Assembly: GCA_004558305.1 (NCBI GenBank)
Contig: SFDG01000056.1
Span: 1 to 14,660 of the forward strand
Source of the DNA: Phocaeicola plebeius
GTDB lineage: Bacteria > Bacteroidota > Bacteroidia > Bacteroidales > Bacteroidaceae
DNA: 14,660 nt
Direction of reading: 5' to 3'
Position 1 is the first letter of the stretch, and every line of letters starts with the position of its first letter. The position numbers and the translations under genes are program-made. Below are positions 6,604 through 13,449 of this stretch, in pieces. The notes below the pieces were generated by a model. It saw only the letters and a list, made by a program, of their open reading frames with translations. It was not told the origin of the DNA and did no database searches.

Positions 6604-7933
6604 TTATCAGGCTTATGCCATCGACTACATCAAGACCCACCCCGTGGCAGCTGTCCTGCTCGATATGGGACTTGGCAAGACGGTCATCGCCCTGACGGCC
6701 ATCGCCGACCTTCTGTTCGACAGCTTTGAGGCCCATCGTGTTCTGGTGGTCGCGCCCCTCCGTGTGGCCCGCGATACCTGGCCTGCGGAAATCGAAAAAT
6801 GGGCGCACCTGCAAGACCTGACCTATACCGTTGCTGTGGGCAGCGCCAGAGAGCGTAAGGCCGCATTGATGGTCAGTGCGGACATCACCATCATCAACCG
6901 GGAGAATCTGAGCTGGCTCATCGAGAGCAGCGGCTTCCCGTTTGACTACGATACCGTGGTCATCGACGAGCTGTCGTCTTTCAAAAATCACCAGTCCAAG
7001 CGCTTCAAGGCCCTGATGCGTGTCCGGCCCAAGGTCAAGCGTATCATTGGGCTGACTGGCACCCCTTCGTCCAATGGCCTCATGGATTTGTGGGCAGAGT
7101 TCCGGCTGCTGGATATGGGCCATCGCCTCGGTCGCTTCATCACGCAGTACCGGAACACCTTCTTCCTCCCGGACAAACGCAACGGGCAAATCATCTACTC
7201 CTACAAACCTATGCCGGGAGCGGAGGAAGCCATATACAGCCGGATTTCCGATATCACGATTTCCATGAAATCCACCGACCATCTGAAGATGCCGGAGCTG
7301 GTTTCCACCCGCTATGAGGTCTATCTCTCCGATGCGGAGGCCGACCGGTACGAGGAGCTCAAGCAGGCGCTCATCCTGCAACTCCCGGACGGCGAGGTGA
7401 CTGCTGCTAACGCAGCGGCCCTGACCGGAAAGCTGGCCCAGCTTTCCAACGGCGCTATCTATGCCGACACCGGCGACACGATAGAGTTCCACGACCGGAA
7501 ACTGGACGCTCTGGAGGATATCATCGAATCCGCCAATGGCAAGCCGATTCTGGTGGCCTACTGGTTCCGTCACGACCTGCAGCGTATCAAAAAGCGCTTT
7601 GATGTCCGGGAGCTGAAGTCCAGCAAAGACATCGCCGACTGGAACAACGGCAAAATCCCGGTGGCCGTCATCCATCCGGCCTCAGCCGGTCACGGGCTCA
7701 ACCTGCAGGCCGGTGGTTCCACTCTCATCTGGTTCGGTCTGACGTGGTCTCTGGAACTCTACCAGCAGACCAATGCCAGACTGTGGCGGCAAGGCCAGAG
7801 CTCCGGAACAGTGGTGATACAGCATATCATCACCAAGGGCACCATCGACGAGAGAATCCTGAAGGCGCTGGAGGCCAAGGACAGAACACAGGCCGCACTT
7901 ATCGATGCGGTCAAAGTGGCTCTGGAGGTGTGA
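6584..7933 (+). CDS. SNF2-like DEAD/DEAH superfamily 2 helicase
   Basis: This 449-residue ATP-dependent DNA translocase or helicase has a complete superfamily 2 motor. Motif I is D27-MGLGKT-33, motif II is D128-ELS-131 (VVIDELSSF), motif III is in LTGTPSSNGLMDLW (157-170), and motif VI is Q395-TNARLWRQGQ-405. The HPASAGHGLNLQAG segment is motif V. ATG 6584 is chosen because GGAGGG (6571-6576) is correctly spaced and the protein then starts at NFEPHDYQAYAIDY, the usual Q-motif-like beginning. The first 20 bases overlap the end of the VRR-NUC gene, so the two are likely translated together. In related phages the pair is assumed to act in replication fork processing or recombination. Confidence 0.93.
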   Translation: MNFEPHDYQAYAIDYIKTHPVAAVLLDMGLGKTVIALTAIADLLFDSFEAHRVLVVAPLRVARDTWPAEIEKWAHLQDLTYTVAVGSARERKAALMVSADITIINRENLSWLIESSGFPFDYDTVVIDELSSFKNHQSKRFKALMRVRPKVKRIIGLTGTPSSNGLMDLWAEFRLLDMGHRLGRFITQYRNTFFLPDKRNGQIIYSYKPMPGAEEAIYSRISDITISMKSTDHLKMPELVSTRYEVYLSDAEADRYEELKQALILQLPDGEVTAANAAALTGKLAQLSNGAIYADTGDTIEFHDRKLDALEDIIESANGKPILVAYWFRHDLQRIKKRFDVRELKSSKDIADWNNGKIPVAVIHPASAGHGLNLQAGGSTLIWFGLTWSLELYQQTNARLWRQGQSSGTVVIQHIITKGTIDERILKALEAKDRTQAALIDAVKVALEV

Positions 7934-7938
7934 CGCCT

Positions 7939-8193
7939 GTGGATGACGATTATACCCGGCTGGCCCACGCCATCGTGGTGCTGGCAGCAAAGGATTACGA
8001 TGCGGAGCTTGACTGGTTTCGACAAAATCCGCCACGGGATGAAGAGGACAAACAGCACGAGACCTATCTCAAACACCAAACCGAGCTCCAGAGCCTTGAG
8101 CGATTCTTCCGTTCCGGATGGTTTGAACTACTTTCCGGTCTGGACGGTGAGGCGCTCATAAAGAAAATACAGGAAGGAGGAATCGCCAGATGA
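7939..8193 (+). CDS. small unknown phage protein, GTG start
   Basis: This 84-residue protein is not assigned to a family. It is rich in charged and aromatic residues and largely helical in appearance (YTRLAHAIVVLAAKDYDAELDWFRQN, then HETYLKHQTELQSLERFFRSGWFELLSGLDGEALIKKIQ). The frame is open much further upstream, overlapping the helicase gene. I place the start at GTG 7939 because GGAGGTG (7924-7930) lies 8 bases before it, and because upstream codons duplicate the helicase coding region in another frame. A GTG at 7930 would overlap the helicase stop codon and is the alternative. Its stop codon overlaps the ATG of the DUF1492 gene, so it belongs to the same operon and may be expressed together with that regulator. 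Confidence 0.7.
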   Translation: MDDDYTRLAHAIVVLAAKDYDAELDWFRQNPPRDEEDKQHETYLKHQTELQSLERFFRSGWFELLSGLDGEALIKKIQEGGIAR

Positions 8194-8603
8194 CGGCAAA
8201 GCAATATCTCTCCCAAGCATACCGGCTGAACGAGCGCATCAATTCTGATTTGTCCGAGCTGGACAGGCTGCGCGACCTGGCTACCAGCCTGAGCGGAGTG
8301 AATTACGATGGCATCCGGGTCTCCAAGACAAGGAGCACGGAAGCGCCCTTCGAGAAGACCATCTGCAAAATCATTGACGCGGAGAGAAAGATAAACGCAG
8401 AGATAGACCGGTTGGTAGATTTGAAGGCTGAAATCAGCGAAGCCATCTCTCAGCTGGCCAATGTGGATGAGCAGCTCCTTCTCCGCTTCCGGTACATCAA
8501 CAATTACGGTTGGGAGAAGATTGCAGTGCTGATGAGTGTGTCCATGCGGACGGTTCATCGCATCCACGCCTCGGCTCTTAGAAATTTCCAGCCGCCAGTA
8601 TAA
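8190..8603 (+). CDS. DUF1492 family, putative late-gene transcription activator (sigma-70 region 4-like HTH)
   Basis: This 137-residue protein belongs to the DUF1492 type. It has a long helical, coiled-coil-like N-terminal half (about residues 1-95) and a C-terminal helix-turn-helix reading VDEQLLLRFRYINNYGWEKIAVLMSVSMRTVHRIHASALR, which resembles sigma-70 region 4. Such proteins are compared with ArpU/RinA-type regulators that switch on phage late genes. The start is ATG 8190, with AGGAAGGAGG at 8171-8180. Three TGGCAC repeats and an extended -10 promoter start 4 bases after the stop codon, so the gene sits directly beside its most likely target. The target assignment is inference from position. 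Confidence 0.85.
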   Translation: MTAKQYLSQAYRLNERINSDLSELDRLRDLATSLSGVNYDGIRVSKTRSTEAPFEKTICKIIDAERKINAEIDRLVDLKAEISEAISQLANVDEQLLLRFRYINNYGWEKIAVLMSVSMRTVHRIHASALRNFQPPV

Positions 8604-8606
8604 AGT

Positions 8607-8632
8607 TGGCACACTTTGGCACGGAATGGCAC
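8607..8632 (+). promoter_or_regulatory. three TGGCAC direct repeats, probable activator binding sites
   Basis: The hexamer TGGCAC occurs perfectly at 8607-8612, 8617-8622 and 8627-8632, that is once per 10 bp, or about one helical turn. All three copies would face the same side of the DNA. They lie just upstream of a -10 element that lacks a good -35 box, the usual position for an activator array. Confidence 0.75.
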
Positions 8633-8641
8633 ATTGATAAG

Positions 8642-8657
8642 TGCTATTATGGTAGTG
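8642..8657 (+). promoter_or_regulatory. extended -10 promoter for late genes
   Basis: TG-C-TATTAT (8642-8650) is an extended -10 element with one difference from TATAAT. A hexamer at the normal -35 distance (about 8622-8627) does not match TTGACA, which fits dependence on an activator bound at the TGGCAC repeats. Transcription would start near 8657 and run through the hairpin at 8672-8706 into the HNH and terminase genes. Confidence 0.6.
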
Positions 8658-8671
8658 TGAAAAATAGGGCC

Positions 8672-8706
8672 AAGCCTTCGTGGGAGCAATCCTGCGGAGG
8701 CTTTTT
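8672..8706 (+). terminator. strong hairpin with T-tract in the late leader
   Basis: A 14-bp stem (AAGCCTTCGTGGGA at 8672-8685 against TCCTGCGGAGGCTT at 8690-8703, three wobble pairs) carries a GCAA tetraloop of the GNRA type and is followed by T residues to 8706. It can end the early transcript. It also lies only about 15 bases downstream of the predicted late start site, so late RNA polymerase would have to pass it, which raises the possibility of attenuation or antitermination. Confidence 0.75.
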
Positions 8707-8729
8707 CTATCCCCGGAGGTGATTGAGGA

Positions 8730-9098
8730 ATGCCCATGAAACCAAAACGGCCCTGCTCTTTTCCCGGCTGCCCCAACCTGACTGACCGGCGCTTCTGCCC
8801 GGAACACGAGAAGCTGGAAGCCCAGCGCTACGAACGGTACGGCCGTGACCCTGCCACCAAGCGTCGGTACGGACGGGCATGGAAACGCATCCGGGACAGC
8901 TATGCTGCGGAGCACCCGCTGTGCGAAGTCTGCCTTGCGAAAGGTGTGTACACGCCAACCGAGGAGATTCACCACAAGCTCCCTCTCTCACAGGGAGGAA
9001 CTCACGACCGCAGTAATTTGATGGCCCTTTGCAAAGAGTGCCATGCGCGGATTCATGCCGAACGCGGCGACCGCTGGCATAATCGGGAGAACCGGTAG
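8730..9098 (+). CDS. HNH endonuclease, packaging-associated
   Basis: This 122-residue HNH nuclease lies directly before the small terminase gene. The N-terminus carries a possible zinc-binding knuckle C9-x4-C14 with C23 and H26. A basic linker (RYERYGRDPATKRRYGRAWKRIRDSY) follows. The HNH core then contains the C65-EV-C68 and C101-KE-C104 zinc ligands, H81-H82 (EEIHHKLPLSQGG), N96 (HDRSNLMALC) and H109. In HK97-like cos phages such HNH proteins work with terminase in specific cos cutting. GGAGGTG (8715-8721) precedes ATG 8730; an in-frame ATG at 8736 is an alternative start. It is the first gene behind the putative late promoter. Confidence 0.92.
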   Translation: MPMKPKRPCSFPGCPNLTDRRFCPEHEKLEAQRYERYGRDPATKRRYGRAWKRIRDSYAAEHPLCEVCLAKGVYTPTEEIHHKLPLSQGGTHDRSNLMALCKECHARIHAERGDRWHNRENR

Positions 9099-9209
9099 GG
9101 GCGGTCAAAATCTCTACGGCCTTTTCCCCGTGGAACGGGCGTGGGCCTTCGCGCACAAAAACGCGATTTCAAACGGGGAATATACCCCGGCAACTGGAGG
9201 TGAATCGAA
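9099..9209. other. structured non-coding gap between HNH and small terminase, candidate cos site
   Basis: These 111 bases hold no convincing gene. They include an 8-bp inverted repeat TTCCCCGT (9124-9131) and ACGGGGAA (9173-9180) around an inner CGCG pair (9150-9153 and 9162-9165). In cos phages with an HNH gene next to terminase, the cohesive end site commonly lies between or beside these genes. The final bases hold GGAGGTG, the ribosome binding site of the small terminase. The cos assignment is inference from position and symmetry. Confidence 0.4.
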
Positions 9210-9764
9210 ATGGCAAAGGACGGTACCAACCGTGGCGGTGCCCGTATTGGAGCCGGAGCCAAGAAAAAGCCCTTAGCAGACAAGATTGCAGAGGGCAATC
9301 CCGGCAAACGGGCGCTTACGGTCATCAGCTTCGATGACCGCGCTGCCGAGCTGGAGGGTCAGGCGATGCCGAAGCCGTCCAAAATGCTCTCCGCTGTTCA
9401 AAAGGATGGCAAGGCGCTGGTCGCCGAGGACATCTACAAGGAGACCTGGGAGTGGCTGGCCGAGCGAGGCTGCGCCTCTCTGGTATCTCCACAGCTTCTG
9501 GAGCGCTACGCCATGAGTGTGGCCCGCTGGATACAGTGCGAGGAGGCCGTGACAGAGTTCGGCTTTCTGGCCAAGCATCCCACCACCGGCAGCGCGATAC
9601 AGTCGCCCTATGTGGCGATGAGTCAGAACTTTATGAGCCAGACCAACCGGCTCTGGATGGAGATATATCAAATCGTAAAAGAAAACTGCGCGACCGAGTA
9701 CACCGGTGTCACTCCGATTGATGATACGATGGAACGACTGCTCCGGGCGCGGAAAGGAAGCTGA
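9210..9764 (+). CDS. terminase small subunit, P27 type
   Basis: This 184-residue protein fits the P27-type small terminase family. The N-terminus is basic and glycine-rich (GGARIGAGAKKKPLADKIAEGNPGKRALTV), as is typical for this family. The central region has helical segments (KDGKALVAEDIYKETWEWLAERG and SPQLLERYAMSVARWIQCEEAV), then the characteristic HPTTGSAIQSPYVAMSQNF and a C-terminal helix ending in DDTMERLLRARKGS. The start ATG 9210 has GGAGGTG 8 bases upstream. Small terminase recognises phage DNA at the packaging site and hands it to the large subunit. Here the large subunit gene lies about 4.4 kb downstream, an unusual gap filled by modification and cassette genes. Confidence 0.93.
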   Translation: MAKDGTNRGGARIGAGAKKKPLADKIAEGNPGKRALTVISFDDRAAELEGQAMPKPSKMLSAVQKDGKALVAEDIYKETWEWLAERGCASLVSPQLLERYAMSVARWIQCEEAVTEFGFLAKHPTTGSAIQSPYVAMSQNFMSQTNRLWMEIYQIVKENCATEYTGVTPIDDTMERLLRARKGS

Positions 9765-9766
9765 CT

Positions 9767-10540
9767 ATGTATGAAAAAGTGAATCCGGCCCATCCGGATA
9801 AAATCGCAGACCGCATCGCCGGAGCCCTGGTCGACCTTGCCTATTCGCAGGAGCCCGACCCGCGCATCGCAGTTGAAGTCCTGCTCGGTCATCATGTTTG
9901 CCACATCATCGCAGAGACATCTACGCATCTGTCCGCTGAGGACATCGAAGGCATCGTCCACCGCATTGCCGGTAACCTCGCACTTGATTACACCGAGGTC
10001 GCTCAGGATGTGCATCTCTCCAACAACCAGCGTGACGGTTTTCGCTGCGGCGACAACGGTATCTTCAAAGGAATGTGTATCACACCTGAGCAGCAGGAGC
10101 TCTCCGGCATCGCTCGCTCCATCTACGAGAGATACCCCACTGATGGGAAGTATATTCTGGATGGTGACCGGCTCATCCTCTGTCAGAGCAACGCTCCCTC
10201 GGACGAGCTTCGGGAGCTGTATCCCGGTGCCGAGGTCAATCCGCTGGGCGATTGGACGGGCGGCACAGATGTGGATTCCGGCGCGACCAACCGCAAGCTG
10301 GGCCCCGATATGGCGGACGGCATCACTGGCGGCGGCCTGCATGGGAAAGACCTGGATGTATCCGTGAACGTCTATGCCTTCCTCAAAGCGCAGGAGACCG
10401 GCCAGCCCGTGGAGTTCTGCTGCGTCATCGGGGACGATACAGTGGACGGCAGGCCATATTCGGAAATCATCGAAATCTGTCGAAACTATATCCGTTCTGT
10501 CGGCGGTTTTGAGAAGTTCGCGGAATGGGGGCTCGTATGA
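9767..10540 (+). CDS. S-adenosylmethionine synthetase-like protein, shortened phage form
   Basis: This 257-residue protein resembles methionine adenosyltransferase, which makes AdoMet from methionine and ATP. The N-terminal H9-P10-D11-K12 (AHPDKIADRIAGALVD) matches the ATP-binding start of MetK, DNGIFKG resembles its GDQG segment, and G188-GGLHGKD-195 corresponds to the GGAFSGKD phosphate-binding loop. Cellular MetK is about 380-400 residues, so roughly a third is missing, mainly central-domain sequence. The start ATG 9767 lies 3 bases after the small terminase stop and follows GGAAAGGA. The next gene, a DNA methyltransferase, overlaps by 4 bases (ATGA), so the AdoMet producer and user are coupled. 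Whether the shortened enzyme is active, or has another role, cannot be read from sequence. Confidence 0.85.
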   Translation: MYEKVNPAHPDKIADRIAGALVDLAYSQEPDPRIAVEVLLGHHVCHIIAETSTHLSAEDIEGIVHRIAGNLALDYTEVAQDVHLSNNQRDGFRCGDNGIFKGMCITPEQQELSGIARSIYERYPTDGKYILDGDRLILCQSNAPSDELRELYPGAEVNPLGDWTGGTDVDSGATNRKLGPDMADGITGGGLHGKDLDVSVNVYAFLKAQETGQPVEFCCVIGDDTVDGRPYSEIIEICRNYIRSVGGFEKFAEWGLV

Positions 10541-11793
10541 AAACAACGACTGATATGCAGCTGGTGCCCATCAGCAAACTGGTGCCCTATGTCAACAATG
10601 CTCGGACGCACTCGCCGGAGCAGGTCATGAAGCTCCGCTCTTCGCTGCGGGAATTCGGCTTTATCAACCCTATCATCATAGACCGTGACTATGGCATCAT
10701 CGCCGGTCACGGTCGTCTGCTTGCCGCCAAGGAGGAAGGCATCACCGAGGTGCCCTGTGTCTTTGTGGATTACCTGACCGAGGCGCAGAAAAAAGCCTAC
10801 ATCCTCGCCGATAACCGCATGGCGATGGACGCAGGCTGGGACGAAGAACTCCTCCGGGTGGAAATCGAGGCGCTGCAGGGCGAGGCTTTTGACGTCTCCC
10901 TTACCGGCTTTGACGAGAAAGAACTGGCTGACCTGTTCAAGGACGGGAGCGATTCTGACGCGGAAGATGATGATTACGACCTGAGTGCCGCGCTGGAGAA
11001 GGCCGCCTTTGTGGAGCGCGGCGATATATGGACGGTCGGCAGACACCGGCTCATGTGCGGTGACGCCACCAGCACCGAGGATGTGGCAGCGCTCATGGAT
11101 GGCCGGAAAGCGAATCTCATCCTGACCGACCCGCCCTATGGCGTTTCCTTTAAGAGCTCCAGCGGCTTGACCATTCAGAATGACTCCATGAAGGACGAGG
11201 AATTCTACCATTTCCTGCTCGACTCCTTCAAGAACATGGCCGACCACCTCGAAAAAGGTGGTGCCGCCTACGTTTTTCACGCAGATACCGAGGGCCTTAA
11301 CTTCCGCAGGGCTTTCATCGACGCTGGTTTCCATCTCGCCGGATGCTGTATCTGGGTGAAGGATTCGCTGGTTCTGGGGCGCTCGGATTACCAGTGGCAG
11401 CATGAGCCGGTGCTTTATGGCTTCATGCAGAACGGAAAGCACCCGTGGTACTCCGACCGGAAGCAGACTACCATCTGGAGTTTTGCCAAGCCCAAGCGGA
11501 ACGCAAACCACCCGACCAGCAAGCCGCTCGACCTGCTGGGCTATCCTATCGGGAACTCCACACAGGAAAACGCCATCGTCATCGACACCTTCGGCGGCAG
11601 CGGTTCTACGCTCATGGCTTGTGAGCAGATGAACCGCACTTGCTGCACGATGGAGCTCGACGAAAAGTACGCCTCTGTCATCCTTCGCAGATATGTAGAT
11701 GACACCGGAGATGCTGATGGCGTCTACGTCATCCGCGACGGCAAAAAGCTGCCCTACAAGGCGCTGGTGAAGGACGTCGAGCCAGCCTCCTGA
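10537..11793 (+). CDS. DNA methyltransferase (N6-adenine or N4-cytosine, beta class) with N-terminal ParB domain
   Basis: This 418-residue protein joins a ParB/Srx-like nuclease-fold domain (about residues 5-110: LVPISKLVPYVNNARTHSPEQV, IIIDRDYGIIAGHGRLLAAKEEG, ILADNRMAM) to an amino-methyltransferase. Motif IV is D198-PPY-201 (LTDPPYGVSF) and precedes the AdoMet-binding motif I F352-GGSGST (DTFGGSGSTLMACEQM), the order of the beta class. The enzyme would add a methyl group to adenine N6 or cytosine N4 in phage DNA, probably to escape host restriction. No restriction endonuclease gene is nearby, so it looks like an orphan. ATG 10537 overlaps the AdoMet synthetase stop codon; an in-frame ATG at 10525 is possible but has a weaker context. 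The target sequence is unknown. Confidence 0.94.
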   Translation: MKTTTDMQLVPISKLVPYVNNARTHSPEQVMKLRSSLREFGFINPIIIDRDYGIIAGHGRLLAAKEEGITEVPCVFVDYLTEAQKKAYILADNRMAMDAGWDEELLRVEIEALQGEAFDVSLTGFDEKELADLFKDGSDSDAEDDDYDLSAALEKAAFVERGDIWTVGRHRLMCGDATSTEDVAALMDGRKANLILTDPPYGVSFKSSSGLTIQNDSMKDEEFYHFLLDSFKNMADHLEKGGAAYVFHADTEGLNFRRAFIDAGFHLAGCCIWVKDSLVLGRSDYQWQHEPVLYGFMQNGKHPWYSDRKQTTIWSFAKPKRNANHPTSKPLDLLGYPIGNSTQENAIVIDTFGGSGSTLMACEQMNRTCCTMELDEKYASVILRRYVDDTGDADGVYVIRDGKKLPYKALVKDVEPAS

Positions 11794-11846
11794 TTGTCAC
11801 TATTACGCACGTTCTGAGGCACATCTTTGTCAGATTTATGCTCCAG

Positions 11847-11882
11847 AATTGACTTGCTATTCTGTGCCTGTAGAGCGAATAT
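11847..11882 (+). promoter_or_regulatory. promoter-like leader of cassette 1
   Basis: TTGACT at 11849-11854 is a good -35 box in the 133-bp gap after the methyltransferase. The -10 element is unclear; TAGAGC at a 16-bp spacing is the best, weak candidate. The 36-base block matches 13369-13404 at 31 positions, including the AGAGCGAATAT end. Further downstream both leaders share GGGAAAACA-like and AGGAGGA/GGAGGA elements before the start codon. Confidence 0.55.
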
Positions 11883-11926
11883 GTGACTACCCTGAACGGG
11901 GAAAACATACACAGGAGGATTTCACC

Positions 11927-12607
11927 ATGAAAATCAGGTACAACGTAACCGGCGACCGGCGCAAGGAGCTGGTCAAAGCCATCTCCGGCATCACTGGAGC
12001 CAAGGCAGTCTACAAATTCATGCCCACCTGCAATTATGAAATCGACTACTTCACCGTTACCAAGGACGGCACCCTGCTTTTTGACGACCGCGCCGACAGC
12101 GAGGAGGTCGAGCGGGTGCTGGAGGGCATCGCGGCTGCGGGCTTCGCTTGCGAGGTACCGGTGGAAACGACCGAGGAGCCGGAGGAAGCGGCCCAGGAGG
12201 AAAACGTGGGCCTCACGATTGCGGTTCCGCTCGACAAGGTTCAGGTCGGGAACCTGACCAAGCTGCTGGACGCCAAGGGCAGCCTCATCAAGAAGGCGCT
12301 CGGCATCGACGACCTGCGCTTTGAGCTTCAGGAAGACCGCGTCGCCTTCCCATGGTTCGCCGAGCCGCAGCCGGAGGAAGCCACCGCCTACACTCACTTC
12401 ATTGCCGCGCTCTGCCGGATGTCCAAGGATGCCAAGCGCATCACTGCCAAGGAAAAGCCGGTAGACAATGAGAAGTACGCTTTCCGCTGCTTCTTGCTCC
12501 GGCTGGGCTTCATCGGGGATGCGTACAAGACCGACCGGAAAATCCTGCTCCGGAACCTCTCCGGCTCCAGCGCCTTCAAATCCGGGAAAGCTGGTGTGGA
12601 GGAATGA
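11927..12607 (+). CDS. conserved accessory protein of the 'virulence-related protein' type
   Basis: This 226-residue protein resembles a family found in Clostridia phages and conjugative elements that is often labelled virulence-related, without an established function. The N-terminal domain (MKIRYNVTGDRRKELVKAISGITGAKAVYKF, then EIDYFTVTKDGTLLF) is followed by an acidic linker (TTEEPEEAAQEE, about residues 84-95). The C-terminal domain begins LTIAVPLDKVQVGNLTKLLDAKGSLIKKAL and contains IDDLRFELQEDRVAFPWF. I place the start at ATG 11927, after AGGAGG (11913-11918). The open frame reaches back to 11849, but that stretch is the cassette leader. The label virulence should not be taken literally. 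Confidence 0.75.
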   Translation: MKIRYNVTGDRRKELVKAISGITGAKAVYKFMPTCNYEIDYFTVTKDGTLLFDDRADSEEVERVLEGIAAAGFACEVPVETTEEPEEAAQEENVGLTIAVPLDKVQVGNLTKLLDAKGSLIKKALGIDDLRFELQEDRVAFPWFAEPQPEEATAYTHFIAALCRMSKDAKRITAKEKPVDNEKYAFRCFLLRLGFIGDAYKTDRKILLRNLSGSSAFKSGKAGVEE

Positions 12608-13113
12608 TTAGTGAATATACGGATGGCTACTTTGGTATGATGCACGATATTGGTATCGGATACCAGATTGCCAGAGAACAGCGTGTAAGAGAGCGGGAAA
12701 GGCTTCTTCGACAAAAGGATAGCGAGGCAGCTCTCATCGAATGGGAGAAACGAGAACAGCATTTCCCATTTCCGTTTTCACGCGGGCAGACTACAGCTTA
12801 CAACGCTTGGAAGGAAAGCAAGGCTAATGGGCTGGAAATCGTCGAATGCAGAGACTTGCCGTGGGAGAAAGATTTTCCAGATTTCATAGAAACCCTCCGC
12901 GAGGCAAGAATTGAAGCAATCCTAGTCACCGACTCAGCTTTTAGCAACAAAAGATACACCTACCTCTTTGAAGAAGCTGGGTGCATAATAGTCGGGCATC
13001 AGATGTTCGTTCGTCATGAAAAACGCTCGACCGGAATTGAAAACGTAGATGCCACAGGAATTCTTGTCGTTATTGATGGAGAAAGTGTAAAGGCGGTGGA
13101 TTCCGATGACTGA
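12604..13113 (+). CDS. unknown accessory protein, AT-rich
   Basis: This 169-residue protein cannot be assigned to a characterised family from sequence alone. The N-terminal 60 residues are helical and strongly charged (YQIAREQRVRERERLLRQKDSEAALIEWEKREQ). Next come FPFPFSRGQTTAYNAWKESKANGLEIVECRDLPWEKDF and an alternating helix-strand part (FIETLREARIEAILVTDSAF, YTYLFEEAGCIIVGHQMF). The second half looks like a small alpha/beta domain. Its ATG overlaps the previous stop codon by the ATGA pattern, so it is coupled to cassette gene 1. Base use is clearly more AT-rich than in its neighbours, which hints at separate, recent acquisition. Confidence 0.72.
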   Translation: MISEYTDGYFGMMHDIGIGYQIAREQRVRERERLLRQKDSEAALIEWEKREQHFPFPFSRGQTTAYNAWKESKANGLEIVECRDLPWEKDFPDFIETLREARIEAILVTDSAFSNKRYTYLFEEAGCIIVGHQMFVRHEKRSTGIENVDATGILVVIDGESVKAVDSDD

Positions 13114-13282
13114 GACCATCCGGGAACAGATTCTAGCCATCCGGGACACCGGCCTGACCAACATGTTCGATATCCCGATGGTGCAGCGCCTCGCCTTTGA
13201 CCGGGACTTCCACGAGCTGGTCTGCTACTTGGAGGAGCACCGCAAAGAGTACGTTCACTTCATCCTGTACGGCGAAGAGTAA
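13106..13282 (+). CDS. DUF5049 family small protein
   Basis: A 58-residue protein that matches the DUF5049 pattern: REQILAIRDTGLTNMFDIPMVQRLAFDRDFHELVCYLEEHRKEYVHFILYGEE. The family signature of IRxTGxTNMFD, an internal VQRLAF and the terminal Y(V)xFIL(x)GE is complete. Members are small helical proteins frequent in Clostridia phages and conjugative elements, with unknown role. ATG 13106 overlaps the end of the preceding gene by 8 bases. AAAGGCGGTGG at 13090-13100 gives an acceptable ribosome binding site. The gene is the last of cassette 1 and is followed after 9 bases by a terminator. Confidence 0.88.
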   Translation: MTETIREQILAIRDTGLTNMFDIPMVQRLAFDRDFHELVCYLEEHRKEYVHFILYGEE

Positions 13283-13291
13283 GCCCTGCCG

Positions 13292-13317
13292 CCAAGAGAG
13301 CCGGAAGGCTCTTTTGG
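13292..13317 (+). terminator. terminator at the end of cassette 1
   Basis: CCAAGAGAGCC (13292-13302) pairs with GGCTCTTTTGG (13307-13317) over 11 bp with one wobble, closing a GGAA tetraloop of the GNRA type. The TTTT run lies within the 3' arm. It starts 9 bases after the DUF5049 stop codon and is probably able to work as an intrinsic terminator. Confidence 0.65.
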
Positions 13318-13368
13318 TCGTATAGTACATAATATTTCTCCACAATATTTATTCAGTATATTATCGAT

Positions 13369-13404
13369 AATTGACTTACTATTATGTACTTTTAGAGCGA
13401 ATAT
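13369..13404 (+). promoter_or_regulatory. promoter-like leader of cassette 2
   Basis: TTGACT at 13371-13376 lies in an AT-rich stretch (about 13320-13410). The block matches the cassette 1 leader (11847-11882) at 31 of 36 positions, with the AGAGCGAATAT end intact. A TATTAT at 13380-13385 could be a -10 element of a second promoter. The gap 13283-13449 holds no gene, only the preceding terminator and this leader. Confidence 0.55.
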
Positions 13405-13449
13405 ACAGTCACCGAAAGGGAAAACACCACAAATACGGAGGACACGAAC

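Noticed and set aside
8064..8975. 303-codon minus-strand open frame across the DUF1492-HNH region
   Set aside because: It crosses the late promoter, hairpin and two well-supported + strand genes, and its translation has no recognisable domain.
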